Below are positions 63,768 through 64,000 of a stretch of DNA of 64,000 nucleotides, piece by piece (position 1 is the stretch's first letter; every line of letters starts with the position of its first letter). The position numbers and the translations under genes were made by a program. Source of the DNA: Peromyscus leucopus (taxonomy: Eukaryota; Chordata; Mammalia; Rodentia; Cricetidae). The notes beneath the pieces are model-generated. The model had not been told where the DNA came from. It saw nothing but the letters and a program-made list of their open reading frames with translations, and did not search any database. The stretch lies in assembly GCF_004664715.2 (NCBI RefSeq), contig NC_051083.1, forward strand, positions 122,268,971 to 122,332,970, given 5' to 3'.

Positions 63768-64000
63768 CTGGAGCTACAGAGATGGCTCAGTGGTTAGGAG
63801 CATTTGCTGTAGCACTTCCTTCTTGTAGGTAACCCAGGTTCAATTACCAGCTTCACATCAAGAGACTCAAAACCATTAATTAGTAACTCCAGCTCCAGGA
63901 GATTTGATGGCCCTTTCTGGCCTCCATGGGCACTGCACACGTGTGATGCTCTACAGACAAGCAGGCACATGCACATACACGTGAATAAAGATAAATGATT
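63768..64000 (+). repeat. B2 SINE, running to the window edge
   Basis: 'gctacagagatggctcagtg', 'ggcctccatgggcactgcac', 'acgtgaataaagataaatga'. Lies just beyond the F9 polyadenylation signal. Confidence 0.85.

Overview
This window is mammalian nuclear DNA from a muroid rodent. It holds one protein-coding gene, coagulation factor IX (F9), complete on the + strand from promoter to polyadenylation signal (about 32.8 to 63.6 kb). The lineage is read from the repeats (B1, B2, B3, B4 and ID SINEs, rodent L1 3' ends, LTRs with SINE-derived stretches) and from a rodent-type 471-residue factor IX with a lengthened activation peptide. The B1 sequence style and two copies of a 375-bp LTR-like repeat suggest a cricetid (hamster, vole or deer mouse) more than Mus or Rattus; this is inference. 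F9 is X-linked in mammals, so this is probably the X chromosome.

Layout. 1-32.6 kb is gene-free and is mostly transposon on transposon: old L2, MIR and L1M remnants, many rodent SINEs, L1 pieces in both orientations, three solo LTRs each with an exact 6-bp target duplication, and a 5'-inverted (twin-primed) L1 with a 13-bp target duplication. 29.27-32.39 kb is one antisense L1, itself interrupted by a solo LTR and a B1, ending about 0.5 kb before the F9 start. 32.78-32.91 kb is a TATA-less liver-type promoter aligning with human F9, with HNF4-, ONECUT- and C/EBP-like sites. Eight exons follow (coding parts 88, 164, 25, 114, 129, 233, 115 and 548 nt), all with GT-AG introns in the phases known for vitamin K-dependent clotting proteases. 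Introns carry SINEs, microsatellites, MIRs and, in intron 6, a 1.1-kb antisense L1. The last exon continues into a 3' UTR of about 1.7 kb holding a B1.

The protein reads signal peptide, propeptide, Gla domain with 12 Glu, hydrophobic stack, EGF1, EGF2, activation peptide, trypsin-like protease with an intact His-Asp-Ser triad. Differences from human, with human residues recalled, are a 44- rather than 35-residue activation peptide with rearranged N-glycosylation sites, loss of the EGF1 O-fucose acceptor Ser, a sequon in the protease domain, and Glu instead of Gln at chymotrypsin position 192. I found no other gene, RNA gene or CRISPR, and no convincing undescribed system. The most informative features are the dated nest of insertions upstream of F9 and the lineage-specific protein changes.
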